NCBI GenBank assembly: GCA_963556195.1
Contig: OY744519.1
Coordinates: 104,521,500 to 104,585,499, forward strand
Direction of reading: 5' to 3'
DNA: 64,000 nt
DNA from: Sepiola atlantica
Taxonomy: Eukaryota > Mollusca > Cephalopoda > Sepiida > Sepiolidae
The notes under the pieces are model-generated. The model had not been told where the DNA came from. It searched no databases and saw nothing but the letters and a program-made list of their open reading frames with translations. Below are positions 10,813 through 22,599 of this stretch, one piece after another. Position 1 is the first letter of the stretch, and the number at the start of each line of letters is the position of its first letter. Both the position numbers and the translations under genes were made by a program.

Positions 10813-11130
10813 CTAGCGAGACCCCATAGAAATTCCACGTTGTTTTTTTACATCAATCTGTATAATTTACTGTTAATAATAATATTCCTCTTAAAATAAA
10901 AAAATACTGTCAGGTGAATACTATTAAAAACGACTTTTTTATTCTATAATATTAATTGTCATTGTACAACTAAATATTTTTCAATAAATAAAAAAGACAT
11001 GTCTCTTTTGTATCTATGTATTTATTTAAAATTGTAGCAATGTAATTCTTTTAAAACAATAAATATTCTCTGTCTCCATATCATAAAAATAATTGTCAAC
11101 TAAATATTCTTTCATGATTTGATGTTATCG
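10813..11130 (-). mobile_element. Helitron-like family 2, 3' portion (copy 1)
   Basis: Aligns with 54161-54560. The minus strand ends with a degenerate hairpin (about 10822-10840) followed by TCTCGCTAG and a T, the arrangement of a Helitron 3' end (hairpin, short spacer, CTAG). No protein encoded. Confidence 0.5.
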
Positions 11131-11289
11131 ACGATTAATGTAGATATGCGGCTGTGTGTAGCACGCGGTTACGTGAATAAGGTAGACAGATTAAACGAAA
11201 AAAGAAGAGGAGAAAAAATATGCTTATACTTTTGACAATGGTGTATATCACCGAAAGTACTCACGGTTTTAAAGTATATAAATAGATAT

Positions 11290-11813
11290 GCTTATATGTT
11301 TATATATTTGTATGTAAGCGTTTCTTCTGAAACTAATTAACCGATCATTGATCAAGTTGTAACACAGCTGCTCAGCGTAAGGGGACCAAATGTGGGCATT
11401 TTGTTTAATTTAGTTTGATGCAAAGGGGGTAAATCGAGAGAGGAAACCCATCGTAAAAATTCGGATACTCTCGATTTGTGTAAAATTCAAACGATAGGTA
11501 TTAGATGTCAATTTAGAAACATTCCCCAAAATCAGCGTCTCTAGAGTATTTTAATGGGTTTTAGAGGGCATAATATTGGTAAAACCTCTCATTTGAAAAT
11601 TCAAGTACATCAAATTTGCCTTGAATATTATCCATAGTAATTATACACCAATACAGCAAGAGTCGCTGAATTTGAATTTTTTTCTTAAGATCCCAAAATT
11701 AGAATGACGATTTTACTCATGAGGTTTAGCATCATTATATCTTGATTTGGATCTTTACAAGGTGACATAAATGTTTTCGGGGAATTAATTTTACTCGTTC
11801 TGAGAGAGGAATT

Positions 11814-11815
<2 letters not shown>
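11290..11815 (+). mobile_element. Helitron-like family 1 (copy C)
   Basis: Starts with GTTTATATATTTGTATGTAAG and continues with TTAACCGATCATTG, GTTTAATTTAGTTTGATGC, GGTATTAGATGTC, TCATTTGAAAATTCAAGTA and GGGGAATTAATTTTAC. It ends before the terminal hairpin; (TA)n follows at 11816-11892. Non-coding. Confidence 0.7.

Positions 11816-11892
<77 letters not shown>
11816..11892. repeat. (TA)n microsatellite
   Basis: Uninterrupted tract replacing the 3' terminus of Helitron-like copy C. Confidence 0.95.
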
Positions 11893-11895
<3 letters not shown>

Positions 11896-12099
11896 GTGTA
11901 TATTTAGGCAGCATTTTCTCATTTATGCCAATATTGTTAAAAATAACAGAATTCGTCTGTTTAATTATACCTTTTCAATTTTCAATTATATCTTTTCAAT
12001 TTTTCTTATGGTCTTTTTTTTGTACTAAAATAAAAAAAAAGTTCCATAGGTTTCACAAGTTTCACGAATGTTGTTGATTCTTCGTCGAATAATTCTCAG

Positions 12100-12212
12100 G
12101 TGTTGAAATTTAAATCGTCAACGACTTCCTGAAAAAATGCGAAAAACGTTGCATGCGCGTTTCTCCGCCGTCTTTTTAAAATTCTCTTTTTTTCAGCTCT
12201 TTTTGTTTATTT
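12100..12212 (+). repeat. Dispersed repeat, reverse partner of 17690-17805
   Basis: AATTTAAATCGTCAACGACT, TCTTTTTAAAATTCTC and CTCTTTTTGTTT recur in the same order on the minus strand at 17690-17805. Family unknown. Confidence 0.7.
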
Positions 12213-12245
12213 GCTATTTACATTTGCTTTTATTTTAACAATGTT

Positions 12246-12248
<3 letters not shown>

Positions 12249-12314
<66 letters not shown>

Positions 12315-12500
12315 TAAGAGAACAAATTCACTATTTAAAAAAATTTGTACTAACATCATGACGTGCCTGAAGATAACTCATGCGAGTCGAAAGTACTTGC
12401 AAGTATGGCGAGTTCCTGTTTACATTGGATATAGCCTTAGATCGATGATCTGCCATTAGTAAAGAAATGATCAGAAAAGGAATAGACGGAAATAGTGTGA

Positions 12501-12564
<64 letters not shown>
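12249..12564. repeat. (TA)n at 12249-12313 and (TTA)n at 12502-12564
   Basis: Two microsatellites separated by about 190 bp of unassigned DNA. I see no LINE 3' UTR next to this (TTA)n, unlike the (TAA)n tracts at 14.9-17.7 kb. Confidence 0.95.
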
Positions 12565-12566
<2 letters not shown>

Positions 12567-13060
12567 ACCATTTACTTATAATAATAACTAAATTGGATTT
12601 TAATTATAATGTTAACTAAATTTAGGCTTAAATAAAAATAAAATAAAAATTAACTTAAACGGCTTCCATTACTTGACAGACCCGCTTTCATCACAAAAAA
12701 GTAGACAGATAAATTATATTCTTCCTTCTTCATGTCCGTCGACCCACCTTCTTCCCCCACACATTTCGTTCAGACGGTTAAACCCGGCAAAGCAACCCCC
12801 CACTGCTATAAATAGAATAACGTTTCAATCTTTTCACACTATAACCTAAATTTACAAACGGTTTTTTCAATTGTTTTAAATTTTACCGGTTTTGAATTTG
12901 GCGTTTTCTTTCTCATTCTTTTCTAATATGAACATCTAAGTAAAAGATCAGACTTTTTCCGCCTGATGAGATCTTAATTTCTAATAACTATTGGTCGATC
13001 ACATCGACATGCCAGTGTAGCGGCTTTCTGTACATACCTGTATGAATAAAAAAAAAAAAT

Positions 13061-13064
<4 letters not shown>
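12565..13064. other. No feature recognised
   Basis: AT-rich DNA with no significant open frame. Confidence 0.5.

Positions 13065-13103
<39 letters not shown>
13065..13103. repeat. (TA)n microsatellite
   Basis: Short uninterrupted TA tract. Confidence 0.95.
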
Positions 13104-13105
<2 letters not shown>

Positions 13106-13586
13106 ATAAAGCGAGAGACAGAAGAAAGATAGCGATATAATACGTGAGAATATAAGAGAGAAAAAGATTAGTAAAGTTATATTAGAAAATTCAAACGATG
13201 CACATTTTTGAGATTATTATTATAGCGTTTCCCCTGGCATGTGCCAGTACTTCAGCTAGTATACATGCAATAATGTCTTGCTGTGGCAGCTGATTGTGAG
13301 TGTGTCTAATTCTGAAATATTTTAATTGTGAAACACTATGATTCGCTTAAGGGTTGAGGTCTCGGCTACAAAATCGAATTCAACTTCTTAACCTTAATCG
13401 TCAACGATTCCGATTGTCTTCTTGCATTATTACCAAAACGAATGAAACGGTGTTGCTAGAGCACTTGACGTTTGGACGCCTTGGGTGTAAACGGACACTT
13501 TTGAGATCACAGTTTCATTGACCTCGACAATAATCAATCCACAATTACGATTACTTTTCCTAAAGATCGCCACTCTCAAAATGGTG

Positions 13587-13686
<100 letters not shown>

Positions 13687-13720
13687 TAAAACAACAAAAA
13701 CAAACCCTCAGATCCAAGCC

Positions 13721-14200
13721 AACATTTTAACTTTTGTCTGAACGCTTAGAACAATGCGGCAAACCAACCAACCACGTTGAAGGAAGATAATTATGTCTAA
13801 GTAAGGGGACACATATAGAAGGTTGTCAGCAACAGTGTTCAACGACACGTTGGTCGGAACTTAGCATTACGCATTTAAATTTGACAGCTTAATTTTAAAC
13901 TTCTCTTAAAGTGCCTGGCTTAGTATTAAAAAGGGTTTACGATAAATAGTATTAATTTGTTATCCACAGACACACGTCCTTTTTACCGGGAATCATCAGT
14001 GTGGAGGGTGATTGCTCTGCCGGTCACACGATTGGAAACCATCGGGCCCTAAAGTCAAAATTTTAGCTTTTATCTGAACGCTTAGAACCATTCGACTACC
14101 AAAACCAACCACGTTGAAGGAAGAGAATTAAGATCTATTTATGTCTAAGTAAGGGAACACAGGAAACACACATAGAAGGTTGTCAGTAACAGTGTTCAAC
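13721..14200 (+). repeat. Pair of direct repeats (13721-13843, 14057-14200)
   Basis: Both arms read ATTTTA-CTTTT-TCTGAACGCTTAGAA, AACCAACCACGTTGAAGGAAG, TATGTCTAAGTAAGG and AGAAGGTTGTCAG-AACAGTGTTCAAC. The second arm has short insertions (for example AGATCTATT). About 210 bp separate them. This could be a local duplication or two ends of a small element. No gene recognised. Confidence 0.8.
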
Positions 14201-14204
14201 ATTA

Positions 14205-14240
<36 letters not shown>

Positions 14241-14528
14241 AATGTGTATGTACGTGCGTGTGTATGTATCCATTCTATTTATGTCTCGCAGGAACGCAGA
14301 CCGGACGATATTATTGTACCACCTTTGGACAAAACAGATACTGCACTTTAATCCCAGACAAGAAAGTGAGGGGTTCACGTTCTATGCAGCAGCATTAGCA
14401 GATTAAATTTTAAAGAAATATTTTTTACATTGAATCTTCAGCAAGCAAGCAATCCCCTCTTCAAAACAGGTGTGCAGGGTGATAACGTACGTACAAACAC
14501 TAAATTGCTAAATTATTACATAGATAAT

Positions 14529-14539
14529 TAAATAATAAT

Positions 14540-14574
<35 letters not shown>
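14529..14574. repeat. (TAA)n microsatellite
   Basis: Short tract just upstream of the first LINE 3' UTR copy, so it may be the original seed site for the TAA-associated LINE insertions that follow. Confidence 0.9.
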
Positions 14575-14575
<1 letters not shown>

Positions 14576-14639
14576 GCGCGTACGCACGCACACACACATG
14601 CATGTGGTTCCACAAGCCTCATCTGACATAATACAAAAT

Positions 14640-15057
<418 letters not shown>

Positions 15058-16125
15058 TCTGGACCGTTCATAAACTGGACTAAAGAAGAACTCAGGCACT
15101 TTGATCAGAGGACCAGAAAATTAATGACTATGCACAATGCACTACATCCAAAAGACGATACAGACAGACTCTGCGTGAAGAGAAACGAAGGGGTAAGAGG
15201 ACTGGTAAGTATAGAAGACTGCGTGGATGACACTAAAAAAAGCTGGAGGAATACATAAACCAGAACACAGAAAGGCTAGTCACCGCAGCAAGAGATACCG
15301 TCCCAACGAACAACGCAGGAAGCATCGAAACTGGACACAAACAGACAAGAAAAGACAAATGGGAAGAAAAACAACTACATGGACGCTTCATAAGACTCAC
15401 AAGAGAAGAAACCAACGCTAATAGCTGGACATGGCTAAAAAAGGAAACTTGAACAGAGAAACGGAATCTTTACTGATGGCTGCACAGAACAATGCGATTA
15501 AGACAAACTACATTAAAGCTAAAATAGATAAAACCCAGGAAAACAATAAATGCAGACTGTGTGGACAAAGAGACGAAACGGTAAATCATATAATAAGTGA
15601 ATGTAGCAACTTGCTCAAAAAGAATACAAGAACAGGCATAATTGTGTTTGGAAAGTAATACACAGGGAACTGTGCAAACAATTGAATTTCGAATATGCAG
15701 ACAAATGGTACAAACATAAACCAGAAACAGTACTGGAAAACGAAAAACACAAAATCCTCTGGGATATGGATATACAAACAGATAAACTCATACAAGCAAA
15801 GAGACCTGATGTTATTATATTAGACAAAAAGGAAAAATCTTGTAAAATCGTAGACTTCGCCGTTCCAGTTACACACAGAGTGAAGATCAAAGACACGGAA
15901 AAACGAAGTAAATACACAGAACTAGCCAGAGAACTGAAAGGAATATAGAGCATGAAGAAAGTTAGTATAATACCAATAATCGTAGGAACACTAGGAACAA
16001 TCCCCCAAAACATGGAGAAAAGACTGGGAGAAATTGGAATCAAAGGGACTATCGAAACCATACAAAGGACGGCAATGATCAAAACAGCTGCAAGCTTAAG
16101 GAACATCCTTGAATGCGGAAACTAA
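15058..16125 (+). pseudogene. R4/Dong-like LINE, copy 2: RT C-terminus and restriction-like endonuclease
   Basis: Conceptual coding starts mid-protein at Gly-Pro-Phe-Ile-Asn-Trp-Thr right after the (TAA)n tract, so the copy is 5'-truncated. The region around 15110-15225 carries HNALHPKDDTDRL and VSIEDCV. A zinc-binding CCHC follows: Cys 15551 and 15560, His 15587, Cys 15602 (C-X2-C-X8-H-X4-C). Then comes the restriction-like endonuclease core: Arg-Pro-Asp at 15802-15810 and a second Asp at 15853 (PD-X14-D), ending IVDFAVP. These motifs define LINEs that use an RLE rather than an AP endonuclease (R2, R4, NeSL, Hero groups). Lesions: a 1-bp indel near 15235, a frameshift between the zinc knuckle and RPD (~15620-15680), and an in-frame TAG at 15946, where copy 3 has Trp. 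Association with TAA repeats favours the R4/Dong clade. Confidence 0.85.
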
Positions 16126-16873
16126 CACACATAAGCTACAAAGGCTAACCAGTCACAAGGAATTCATAACGGAGAAAACAAAACCACACGAAGAACATCA
16201 CAACAAGAGCCAAGGAACATAAACTGCAAGAAACAGCACTTCATAATCTCCCCCCCCCCCCAATAGATTACACCGGCCTCACATATCACTACACAAAAAT
16301 GAACCAAAGAAACAGAAATTACAAGAAATACTATAAGCTCCTTCCCCCCCAAAAAAAAATTAAAAAGAATTAATTTTTTTTTATCTAAATAAGGAAAGAG
16401 AAAAGGAAAACAAATAAGGAATTGAAAGGAAAAAATTTAAAAAAAAAAAAATTAAACTTTAAAAAAATTTTTTTAAAAATTAATTTAAAGAAATATTATT
16501 TTATTTATTTATTATTTTTTTAACTGGTGCCGCCCTAGGCTGACACCAGACAACATATTTATAGAGGGTCGAGGAGGATGAGAAGACCGAGGAGGGACAG
16601 CACAAACCAGACCTCCACTGGAAAAGTGCAGAAAATGCTGTGACCTTGGGGAGGCTTATTGCCACCCAAACCCCAGAGAATACCAATTGTCCTTACCAGC
16701 GAGAAATCAATGGTAAGTGGCTGTTGCGATACCGCATCGTTATCGAAAAGAGGTGAAGAATACTGGAAGTCTGGGGAGACTTGTTGTCACTCAGACTCCA
16801 GGAAATACCACTGGTTATTGTCGGTGAGCAATCACTGACGATGATCTGTGTGAGAACTCCTAGTGAGTACAAC

Positions 16874-16942
<69 letters not shown>
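16126..16942 (+). mobile_element. 3' UTR and (TAA)n tail of R4/Dong-like copy 2
   Basis: After the coding end the DNA is A-rich with a C run at 16250-16261 and an AT-only stretch (16360-16520), which is absent from copy 3 and may be a later expansion. The conserved 3' UTR runs from GGCTGACACCAG (16538) to AACTCCTAGTGAGTAC (16855-16870). The TAA tail occupies about 16873-16942. Confidence 0.85.
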
Positions 16943-16944
<2 letters not shown>

Positions 16945-17668
16945 CCTGCAAAATCGTAGACTTTGCCGTTCCAGCATACCACAGAGTGAAGGTCAAAGAG
17001 ACGGAAAATAGAAGCAAATATACTGAACTTGCCAGAGAACTGAAAGGAATATGGAACATGAAGAAAGTCAGTATAACACCAATATTCATAGGAGCACTAG
17101 GAACAGTCCTCAAAAACATGGAGAAAAGACTAGGAGAAATAGGAATCAAAGGGATAACTGAGACCATACAAAGGACAGTAATGATCAAAACAGCTACAAT
17201 CCTGAGAAATGTCCTCGAATGCGGAAATCAACTCACATAAGGAACGAATGGAGAACAAACACATGGAAGCACAAGACAACAGAACCGGGGAAAATACAAC
17301 CACACGAGAGAGGCGCAAGCATAGGCTGACACCACGAAAATTATGGACAGAGGGTAGAGGAGGGAAAGCGCGAACCAGACCTCCACTGGAAGAGCGCGGA
17401 CAGCTCTGAGACCTTGGGGAGTCTTGTTGCCACTCGGGCCCCAGAGGGGACCAATGGCCCTTATCGGCGGGAAATCGGTGGTAGGTAACTGTTGCGATAC
17501 CGCAAGGTCATCAGCGGTGATGAACGAAAAGAGGTGGAGCATACTGGAAGTCTGAGGAGACTTGTTGTCACTCAGACTCCAGGGAATACCACAGGTTGTT
17601 GGCAGTGGGCGATCACTGACGATGACCAGTGTGATAACTCCTAGTGAGTAAATAATAATACTAATTAC
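16943..17668 (+). pseudogene. R4/Dong-like LINE, copy 3: endonuclease end, 3' UTR, TAA tail
   Basis: Coding resumes at Ser-Cys-Lys-Ile-Val-Asp-Phe (16943) directly inside the TAA tail of copy 2 and stays open to TAA at 17238-17240. It includes LARELKGIWNMKKV, GALGTVLKNMEKRLGEIG and a terminal Leu-Glu-Cys-Gly-Asn. The 3' UTR (17241-17656) repeats the GGCTGACACCAC ... AACTCCTAGTGAGTA pattern and ends in a short AATAATAAT tail. Reading upstream gives a poly-Asn run, which is the microsatellite and not protein. Confidence 0.85.
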
Positions 17669-17689
17669 AAACTATTTACCAAAATAAAC

Positions 17690-17805
17690 AAAAAAGCTGG
17701 AGAAAGAAGAGAATTTAAAAAAGACAGCAGAGAATAGCGCATATAATTTTTTTCGCATTGTTCCAGGAAGTCGTTGACGATTTAAATTCAGCAACGCTGG
17801 ATGGC
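17690..17805 (-). repeat. Dispersed repeat, reverse partner of 12100-12212
   Basis: The reverse complement gives AATTTAAATCGTCAACGACT and the TCTTTTTTAAATTCTC block of the copy at 12100. It lies just after the last TAA tail. Confidence 0.7.
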
Positions 17806-17899
17806 ATCACAGAACAAAATCGCATTACGTTAATCATTTTAAAATCTTACCACAGACAGACTGTTTCACAGTCTCGTATTTCTTCATCCCTAGCTAGTA

Positions 17900-18195
17900 A
17901 ATGATATCTACAATATCTATTTCTATAAACACTGATCGCTGCTTCACCGTGCTCAATTTGTTTATTTACATGAACTTTCCTTATGCAAAGAAACAGCAGG
18001 AGACATCACTCAACGAAAGTGTTCGACCAGAGAAGGTGGACTTATATCGTCATCCACAGATTGAAGGTTTCACTGTTTCACAGCTCTCCAGTGTGGCTAG
18101 ACTATCAGCTCTCGCTACCGAGGGATCGAACCACCAATCATCTAGTTGATAGTCGTCAGCTCTATCTATTAGGCCAACGGGAGAAGCGCTCGTAA
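17900..18195 (-). mobile_element. tRNA-derived SINE
   Basis: The minus strand starts with a tRNA-like head: TTGGCCTAATAGATAGAGC (A-box region, about 18175-18156) and GGTTCGATCCC (perfect B box, 18131-18121), spaced as in a tRNA but without a foldable acceptor stem. The body follows (GTCTAGCCACACTGGAGAGC) and ends in TTGAGCACGGTGAAGCAG. Octopus and other cephalopods carry tRNA-derived SINEs; I cannot name this one. Body fragments recur at 18200-18360, 60385-60500 and 2160-2238. Confidence 0.7.
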
Positions 18196-18199
18196 AGTA

Positions 18200-18362
18200 T
18201 ATCTACAATGTCTATTTATATAAACACTGCTGCTTTACCGTGCTGAATTTATTTATTTTCTAAGAGCTTTGCATTACGCTATAAAGCATCATGAGACACC
18301 ACCCAACGACAATGCTCGACACGAGAAGAGGGAGACTGATGTAGTCATCCACTGACATAGGA
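18200..18362 (-). mobile_element. Second SINE body fragment, tandem to the first
   Basis: ATATCTACAATGTCTATTTATATAAACACTG and the CACCCAACGACAATGCTCGAC block repeat the element-3' half of the SINE just upstream (compare 17903-18020). The tRNA-like head is absent. Confidence 0.6.
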
Positions 18363-18379
18363 GTTCTTTAAACGGACGC

Positions 18380-19460
18380 CATTAAATCAAAAGAGTTGAA
18401 AGAGACGATTAGAAGATAATAACCGAAAAGAACAAAAAAGCTCCGTGAAAACAAATATATAATATCCCTAGTAAGATAGTCTGGATCCTTCATAGACTAG
18501 ACAAAAAAAAGAACTCAGATACTTGGACCAAATAACTAGGAAACTAATAACCATGTACAATGCACTGCACCCGAAAGAGTATACTGACCGACTCTATATA
18601 AAAATGAGAGAAATGGTGAAAAACTGGTAAGCATAGAAGACTGCGTTGGTAATGCCATCAAATTACAAGAAAATACATAATCAAGAGTACAGAAGTACTG
18701 ATTACCACTCCCAATAGCACCGTAAAATGAAGAATACAAAGAGCAGCGAAACTATAAATAAAATGGCGAAAAACGCACAAATGGAAAGAGAACAAACTGT
18801 ATATGGAAGATGTATAAAATGGCGAAGGAAACAATGTTCGAATACGCATAAGCACGGCTACGAAAAAGACACTTGAACAGAGAAACGCAATCGCTACTGA
18901 CAACCACTCAAAACAACACAATCAAAACAAACTGCATAAAAGCCACGACCAAGGAAACAAGTACCTCTAGACTATGTGGACAAAAAGACGAAACGGTAAA
19001 CAACATCATAAGTGAATGCAGAAAACTAGTCGAAAAAGAATGTAAATACAAACATGACCGTGTTGGAAAGGTGGTCCATTGGGAACAACGATAACGAATG
19101 CATTTTGAACGTCTAGACAAATGATACAATAATAAACCGGAACCAGTACCGGAATAATGGTGGACATAAAATGTTATAGGACATAGAAATACAAACGGAA
19201 AAACTCATCTAGGCAAGAAGACAGGGTTTGATAATAGTCAATAAGAAAGACACAAAATGCCAAATAGTATATTTCGCCGTCCCAATAGTTCACAGGTTGA
19301 AAATCAAAGAGAGATACATGAAATTTGTCAGAAAATTAAGATGTTATGAAACATGAATAAACCACTTTAATACCAATAATAGTAAAAGCACTAGAAACAG
19401 TTACGAAAAACTTGCAAAAAATAATAAAAGAAATTAGAAACAAAAGTGCTTTGCTTGAAT
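18380..19460 (+). pseudogene. R4/Dong-like LINE, copy 4, heavily decayed
   Basis: Same protein as copy 2 but extending further 5' (Ile-Ser-Leu-Val-Arg before the Ser-Gly-Ser-Phe-Ile-Asp block at 18481). The region MYNALHPKEYTDRL is readable at 18555. The zinc knuckle is in the frame 18873-19094 (CGQKDETVNNIISEC) with its zinc-binding His replaced by Asn. Downstream, the RHD-like, RPD and VDFAVP regions are only recognisable in pieces, with several stops. No conserved 3' UTR or TAA tail is visible, so the 3' end is lost. Confidence 0.75.
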
Positions 19461-19836
19461 GATAAGTATTTACCGTTGTTGTTGGACCTTGCGTATGTAT
19501 TATCATCAATAATCGGCGTTGACCGGGAATTTTGTTACTTTAATTTTTGTTCCGCATGTTTAACCTCTGCCCTTTTTTATTTTACCAAATTTATTTTGAT
19601 TTCAATAGATATAATTTAAAGTAAAGTTTGGCCAATAACTATAAAACTATAACTAAATTTGTAAAGTTGTTTTAATGTATATTTATTTACGTTATGCACC
19701 TATTAACAGAACCTTAAAAGGGCAGAATTCTTTACGAAGAAACGATAAATGCACTCCGGTGGATGAAATTTCCTAAAAAATGGAAGTCATCTAGAGGCGA
19801 AGAACATACGCATATAGACAAATGATAAGTGTTAAT

Positions 19837-19842
<6 letters not shown>
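19461..19842. other. No feature recognised
   Basis: AT-rich DNA without open frames or matches to the repeats described here. Confidence 0.5.

Positions 19843-19883
<41 letters not shown>
19843..19883. repeat. (TA)n microsatellite, MITE insertion site
   Basis: TA tract whose last TA is the left flank of the inverted-repeat element that follows. Confidence 0.9.
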
Positions 19884-19886
<3 letters not shown>

Positions 19887-20266
19887 GGTGGGCAAAAATA
19901 AGGGTCCTATTTTTAAAAATTCATAACTTTTTTATTTATTGATTTTTTTATTTTTATTTTTAGAATAAGTAAAGGACCCCTTCCGAAGCAAGCATGAGCC
20001 GTATTAGCCCTAAGGAACGTACCCTCATTTAGAAAACATTATTTTTGCTTAAAAAACTCAAAACAGTGTAAAAAACAATACTTTAGTTTTTGTAAGTTTT
20101 AAGAAGTGTTTTTCGGCTAAAATTTGTTTTGTTTATTTCAAAAAATCTCGGAAGGGTCAGTCTACACACACATAAAGTTTGGTGAGTTTAACTTTTATTT
20201 TGTGGAAGTTATCTAAATTCAAGTTATTCAAATTTAAAGATAGGACCCTTATTTTGGCCTACCCTG
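19884..20266. mobile_element. MITE, Tc1/mariner-like, TA target
   Basis: 383-bp element with terminal inverted repeats of about 28 bp: left CAGGGTGGGCAAAAATAAGG..., right ...CCTTATTTTGGCCTACCCTG, differing at two positions in the first 27. TA dinucleotides flank both ends (19882-19883, 20267-20268), the target of Tc1/mariner transposases. It has no coding capacity and would need a transposase in trans. Confidence 0.85.
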
Positions 20267-20442
<176 letters not shown>

Positions 20443-20689
20443 TGCATTTTTTCACGGAGAAAATGTGATGGTTGTATGTATTTATTTTTTATATAGAAAG
20501 AAAAACATCTGTCTTTGTTACGTAATATTTGTCTTGTTTAGAAAAACTTAAATGAAACATACTGCGTTATGTGCACTTTTTAAGTAAAAGATATTTTAAT
20601 TCGACCAACTTAAACCACTTTAAATAATTTTATTTTCTTCCTCTGTGTAGCCATAATTAAGCAGAACTTCCATTCTTAAAGTGTTTTTC

Positions 20690-20900
20690 TAAGAACTACC
20701 CGTACGTCGAACACATTTCTATGGGGCTGCAACATGGTCGTTTTCAAGTTCAATGTTTACAAATCTTTGTTGAACTGTTCTCCTAAATAATCTAACTTTG
20801 CCCAGTCTCAATAATCGTCATCAACCCCCCGGACGAACTCATTTTCCTTCGGTGGGGTAAACCTTGATAAACCGTTATTCGCTCATACATAAAAACGATC
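20690..20900 (+). pseudogene. LINE C-terminus remnant
   Basis: CGAACACATTTCTATGG, AACATGGTCGTTTTCAAGTT, AATGTTTACAAATCTTTGTT and AATAATCTAACTTTG match the last ~60 codons and start of the 3' UTR of the LINE at 24300. Too decayed to translate. Confidence 0.55.
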
Positions 20901-21819
20901 AGAAATACTTTGAATCGACAAGTTAACAGCTTGCAATTAATTTTCATTTTGCGTATCGTAACGAAAAAATGACCATGTTTGAATATACAAACTGGATAGG
21001 AGGTAAATTTTAATTAAAGACAGGAATGGCTTCGAAATGAGAGTTTATTGACATACACGTTTTATATTTCATGTTATTTAATTTACGATGAAAAGTTTTT
21101 ATTATTTGTATTTATTTACTATTTTTATCAGATGAAAACATTTATTTCTGTGTTAATTTTTCGTTTAGTGCAGAAGAAGATTAAAAAATAAATTTTATTT
21201 TGAATATCGTGTTTCGGATGTAAATAGCTTAGAAATTACACTCCAAAGACTTAAAAATGGAGAACCGAATAATAAGAAAAACAACCCTTTTTTATATAAA
21301 ACTGCGGCTTTATTATCTCAGTAAACCAACAATGTGATTATTTATTTTAAATGAAAATATTTTACCTGCTATTATGATAGGCAAATATTTGTAAGAAATA
21401 AATATGTTAATATTTCTATTAAACAAATGAAAATGTTTAAATAAAAAACTGACATAAATAAACAAATGTACTAATTATCTTTATATTAATGTCGTAATCC
21501 GAATCTTCTCTATAGGTGATTAGTGAAAAATGTCTTCATTTAAACAATCTTCATAATAGGAATAAGTATCTTTCTAAATAAACTGAATCGAAATACATTT
21601 ATAGTATAATGATGGAAGATAAAGAAAACTCAGCGAGGCAGAATGATATATCGATTTGTCAGATGCAAGACTATTGATGACTTCGAAAAGTTGACTGACT
21701 TCACTTTATAATATAGACTAGTAATTGTATGCTACTCCGATCACATATTTTGCTAGTATAGATAATGTATGTTTTGAGTTGCTAACGAACTACTGATTAT
21801 AACAGCCTTTTGTTGACAA
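20901..21819. other. No feature recognised
   Basis: Very AT-rich, with no open frame above 60 codons and no repeats seen. Confidence 0.5.
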
Positions 21820-22080
21820 ACGCTAACACCCGCACAAGGAAGAGGTAATACATGAGACGATGTTCTCATGACAACAGAACATACACTACACTACACTACC
21901 CCAAACGAAGGAGATAATGCTTGGGAAGATAGTATTATGGCAAAAGAATAGATACTCACTACCCCCACCAAATAAAAATCAAGGCGGACGTAATACTTAG
22001 GGAATAGTACTATGACAACAGAACATATACTACACTACCCTCCTGAATTGAGTCTTGAAATATAGTGCATACATTAGTTT
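21820..22080 (-). repeat. Degenerate minisatellite, reverse copy of the 4912 array
   Basis: About three units on the minus strand: GTAGTGTAGTATATGTTCTG, TTGTCATAGTACTATT and GTATTACGTCC-like blocks, in the order of the array at 4912-5640. Confidence 0.7.
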
Positions 22081-22599
22081 GATGTAGTAAAGTAAAAGAT
22101 AATACAATAGTACATCAATGTAAGTAATAATATAGTTTCGTCTTTAGACAGATAGATACCAAATCTCCATTACTAATACATGAGTCGGTACGTTTTTACC
22201 GAAATCAAATCCACAGTAACAATATTTATTTAATATTTGAAATAGATATTTTTGATAGTCAAGTGGGTGGCGTCCAGTCCATGTAAGCCTACATATATCG
22301 ATTTATTGGTTGATAGTTATAAAAGCGACTAATATACAATATACACATAAGCTAAATACATAGATACATACATGTTCATTAAATTCGGATATTTTTATTT
22401 TTATTTATTATTATTATTATCATTTTTAATTTTTTAATTATTATTTTATATTTTTAACTTATTCTTTTTTCTATTATTTTATTTCTATTATTATTTCTAT
22501 ACTATTCTTTTCTCTACCCCTCTGAAAAAAGAGTTTGTATCTTTGATTAATTTATTGTATAATTTGAAAGCGTAAATCCATGGAAAATATTGGATTATT
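22081..22599. other. No gene recognised
   Basis: AT-rich; 22390-22500 is almost pure A/T with TTATTA runs. Confidence 0.5.

Noticed and set aside
16863..16942. Asn-rich N-terminus of a protein at 16863-17240
   Set aside because: It is the (TAA)n tail of the preceding LINE copy. Real coding similarity starts at 16943.
18095..18185. tRNA gene on the minus strand
   Set aside because: A and B boxes are present, but acceptor and anticodon stems do not pair well and a SINE body follows. Called a SINE instead.
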